Source: Betaproteobacteria bacterium
GTDB taxonomy: Bacteria; Pseudomonadota; Gammaproteobacteria; Burkholderiales; SG8-39
Assembly (NCBI GenBank): GCA_007280315.1
Contig: QYQC01000027.1
Span: forward strand, 1 to 5,450
Length of the DNA stretch: 5,450 nucleotides
Direction of reading: 5' to 3'
In this document: positions 4,831 through 5,450 of the stretch, piece after piece
Layout: the number at the start of each line of letters is the position of its first letter
Position numbering within the stretch: the stretch's first letter is position 1
Translations under genes and position numbers: made by a program
The notes under the pieces: generated by a model
What the model saw: the letters and a program-made list of their open reading frames with translations, nothing else
What the model was told of the DNA's origin: nothing
Databases searched by the model: none

Positions 4831-5450
4831 CTATACCAGCGGAATGACGTCCAGCCGCACCGCCACGCCCTCAAGGCCCGGACCGGCCACAGGATAGCGC
4901 TGCATCACCAGCGGATCGTGTCCGGGCACGACGCAACGCGGATCATCGGCGAGTTCGCGCAGCCGGCGGTAGCCCTCCACCATGGCGCCGACGCTGTGAA
5001 CGATGGGAAACGGCCGCACCGCGTCGATGTTGGCGTAGAGGTGGGCGGCATCCGAAGCAAGCACGATCCAGCCGATGCGGGTATGCAGCCGCACCGACTG
5101 AATGCCCGGGGTGTGTCCGCCGATGTGATGCAGCGACAATCCCGGCGCAAGCACCGCGTCGCCATCGTGGAACTGCACCCTGCCCTGGTAGACCTGACGC
5201 ACCATGCCGACCACTTCCTCCACTTCGTAGGAATGTGAAAACACCGGCTGCGCCATATGACGGCCGGTGGCGAACTGCATTTCTGCGTCCTGCAGATGGA
5301 ACCGCGCCCGGGGAAACAGGGCGAAATTGCCGACGTGGTCGTAATGCAAATGGGTGATGATGACTTCGCGCACCTGCGCCGCAGTCACCCCCAGGCGTTG
5401 CAGCCCGATGTCGGGCGACAACAGCATTTTGCGCCCGCGGCGCTCGGCCA
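4831..5450 (-). CDS. Metallo-beta-lactamase-fold hydrolase, N-acyl-homoserine-lactonase-like, 5' end cut by window edge
   Basis: The frame ends at TAG (4833-4831) and is open to the right edge. The N-terminus is missing, because family-like sequence (AERRGRK) continues upstream of the internal ATG at 5427. Counting from that methionine, the zinc-binding set is complete: HLHYDH (H26, H28, D30, H31), H105 in GGHTPG, D126 in LASDAAH, and H170 in VPGHDP. The gaps from H105 to D126 and from D126 to H170 (21 and 44 residues) resemble those in AiiA-type lactonases (22 and 44), so a di-zinc hydrolase that opens a lactone or related ester is likely. REVIITHLHYDHVGN and DDPRCVVPGHDPLV are typical of the 'N-acyl homoserine lactonase family' annotation group, most of whose members have unknown natural substrates. 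No signal peptide can be judged. The gene converges on the Bug receptor gene, and its promoter lies outside the window. Confidence 0.9.
   Translation of the reverse strand, partial: AERRGRKMLLSPDIGLQRLGVTAAQVREVIITHLHYDHVGNFALFPRARFHLQDAEMQFATGRHMAQPVFSHSYEVEEVVGMVRQVYQGRVQFHDGDAVLAPGLSLHHIGGHTPGIQSVRLHTRIGWIVLASDAAHLYANIDAVRPFPIVHSVGAMVEGYRRLRELADDPRCVVPGHDPLVMQRYPVAGPGLEGVAVRLDVIPLV

Noticed and set aside
4315..5238. A 307-codon plus-strand frame crossing the inverted repeats
   Set aside because: It begins inside the receptor gene in another frame, runs through the hairpins, and ends antisense to the lactonase-like gene. It is a composite of shadow frames with no family motif.

Overview
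This is a 5.45 kb GC-rich chromosomal segment that looks ordinary for a betaproteobacterium, most likely Burkholderiales. The evidence is the tsaB-rimI-uracil-DNA glycosylase gene string (an order I recall from this group), a Bug/TctC-type periplasmic binding protein of the kind that is greatly expanded there, and high-GC codon use. The genus cannot be read from the sequence.

Layout. Five genes run leftward on the minus strand: tsaB (3435-2737), rimI (2740-2279), a family 4 uracil-DNA glycosylase (2282-1524), lemA (1441-830), and a TPM-domain membrane protein (762 to beyond base 1). The first three are joined by two ATGA overlaps of 4 bases and are almost certainly one translationally coupled operon. 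LemA follows after 82 bases with its own strong Shine-Dalgarno site, and the TPM gene follows 67 bases later. A Bug-type solute receptor (3531-4502, plus strand) diverges from tsaB across a 95-base gap that holds a plausible sigma-70 promoter. At the right edge, a metallo-beta-lactamase-fold hydrolase resembling N-acyl-homoserine lactonases (4831 to beyond 5450, minus strand) converges on the Bug gene.

How the genes relate. TsaB is a component of the tRNA t6A-modifying machinery, RimI acetylates ribosomal protein S18, and the glycosylase removes uracil from DNA. This is a housekeeping cluster with no single pathway. LemA plus a TPM protein is a recurring envelope-associated pair of poorly known function. 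The Bug receptor and lactonase-like hydrolase might belong to one uptake/degradation locus, but this is inference only.

The least ordinary part is the 328-base convergent intergenic region (4503-4830). It is more AT-rich than the genes around it and carries three successive inverted repeats: 9-base perfect arms; 16-base perfect arms with 4 further pairs inside; and 21-base perfect arms around a 7-base loop. None is followed by a T-tract, so they are not standard terminators. I see no tRNA, rRNA, CRISPR array, insertion sequence or obvious defence or secretion system.
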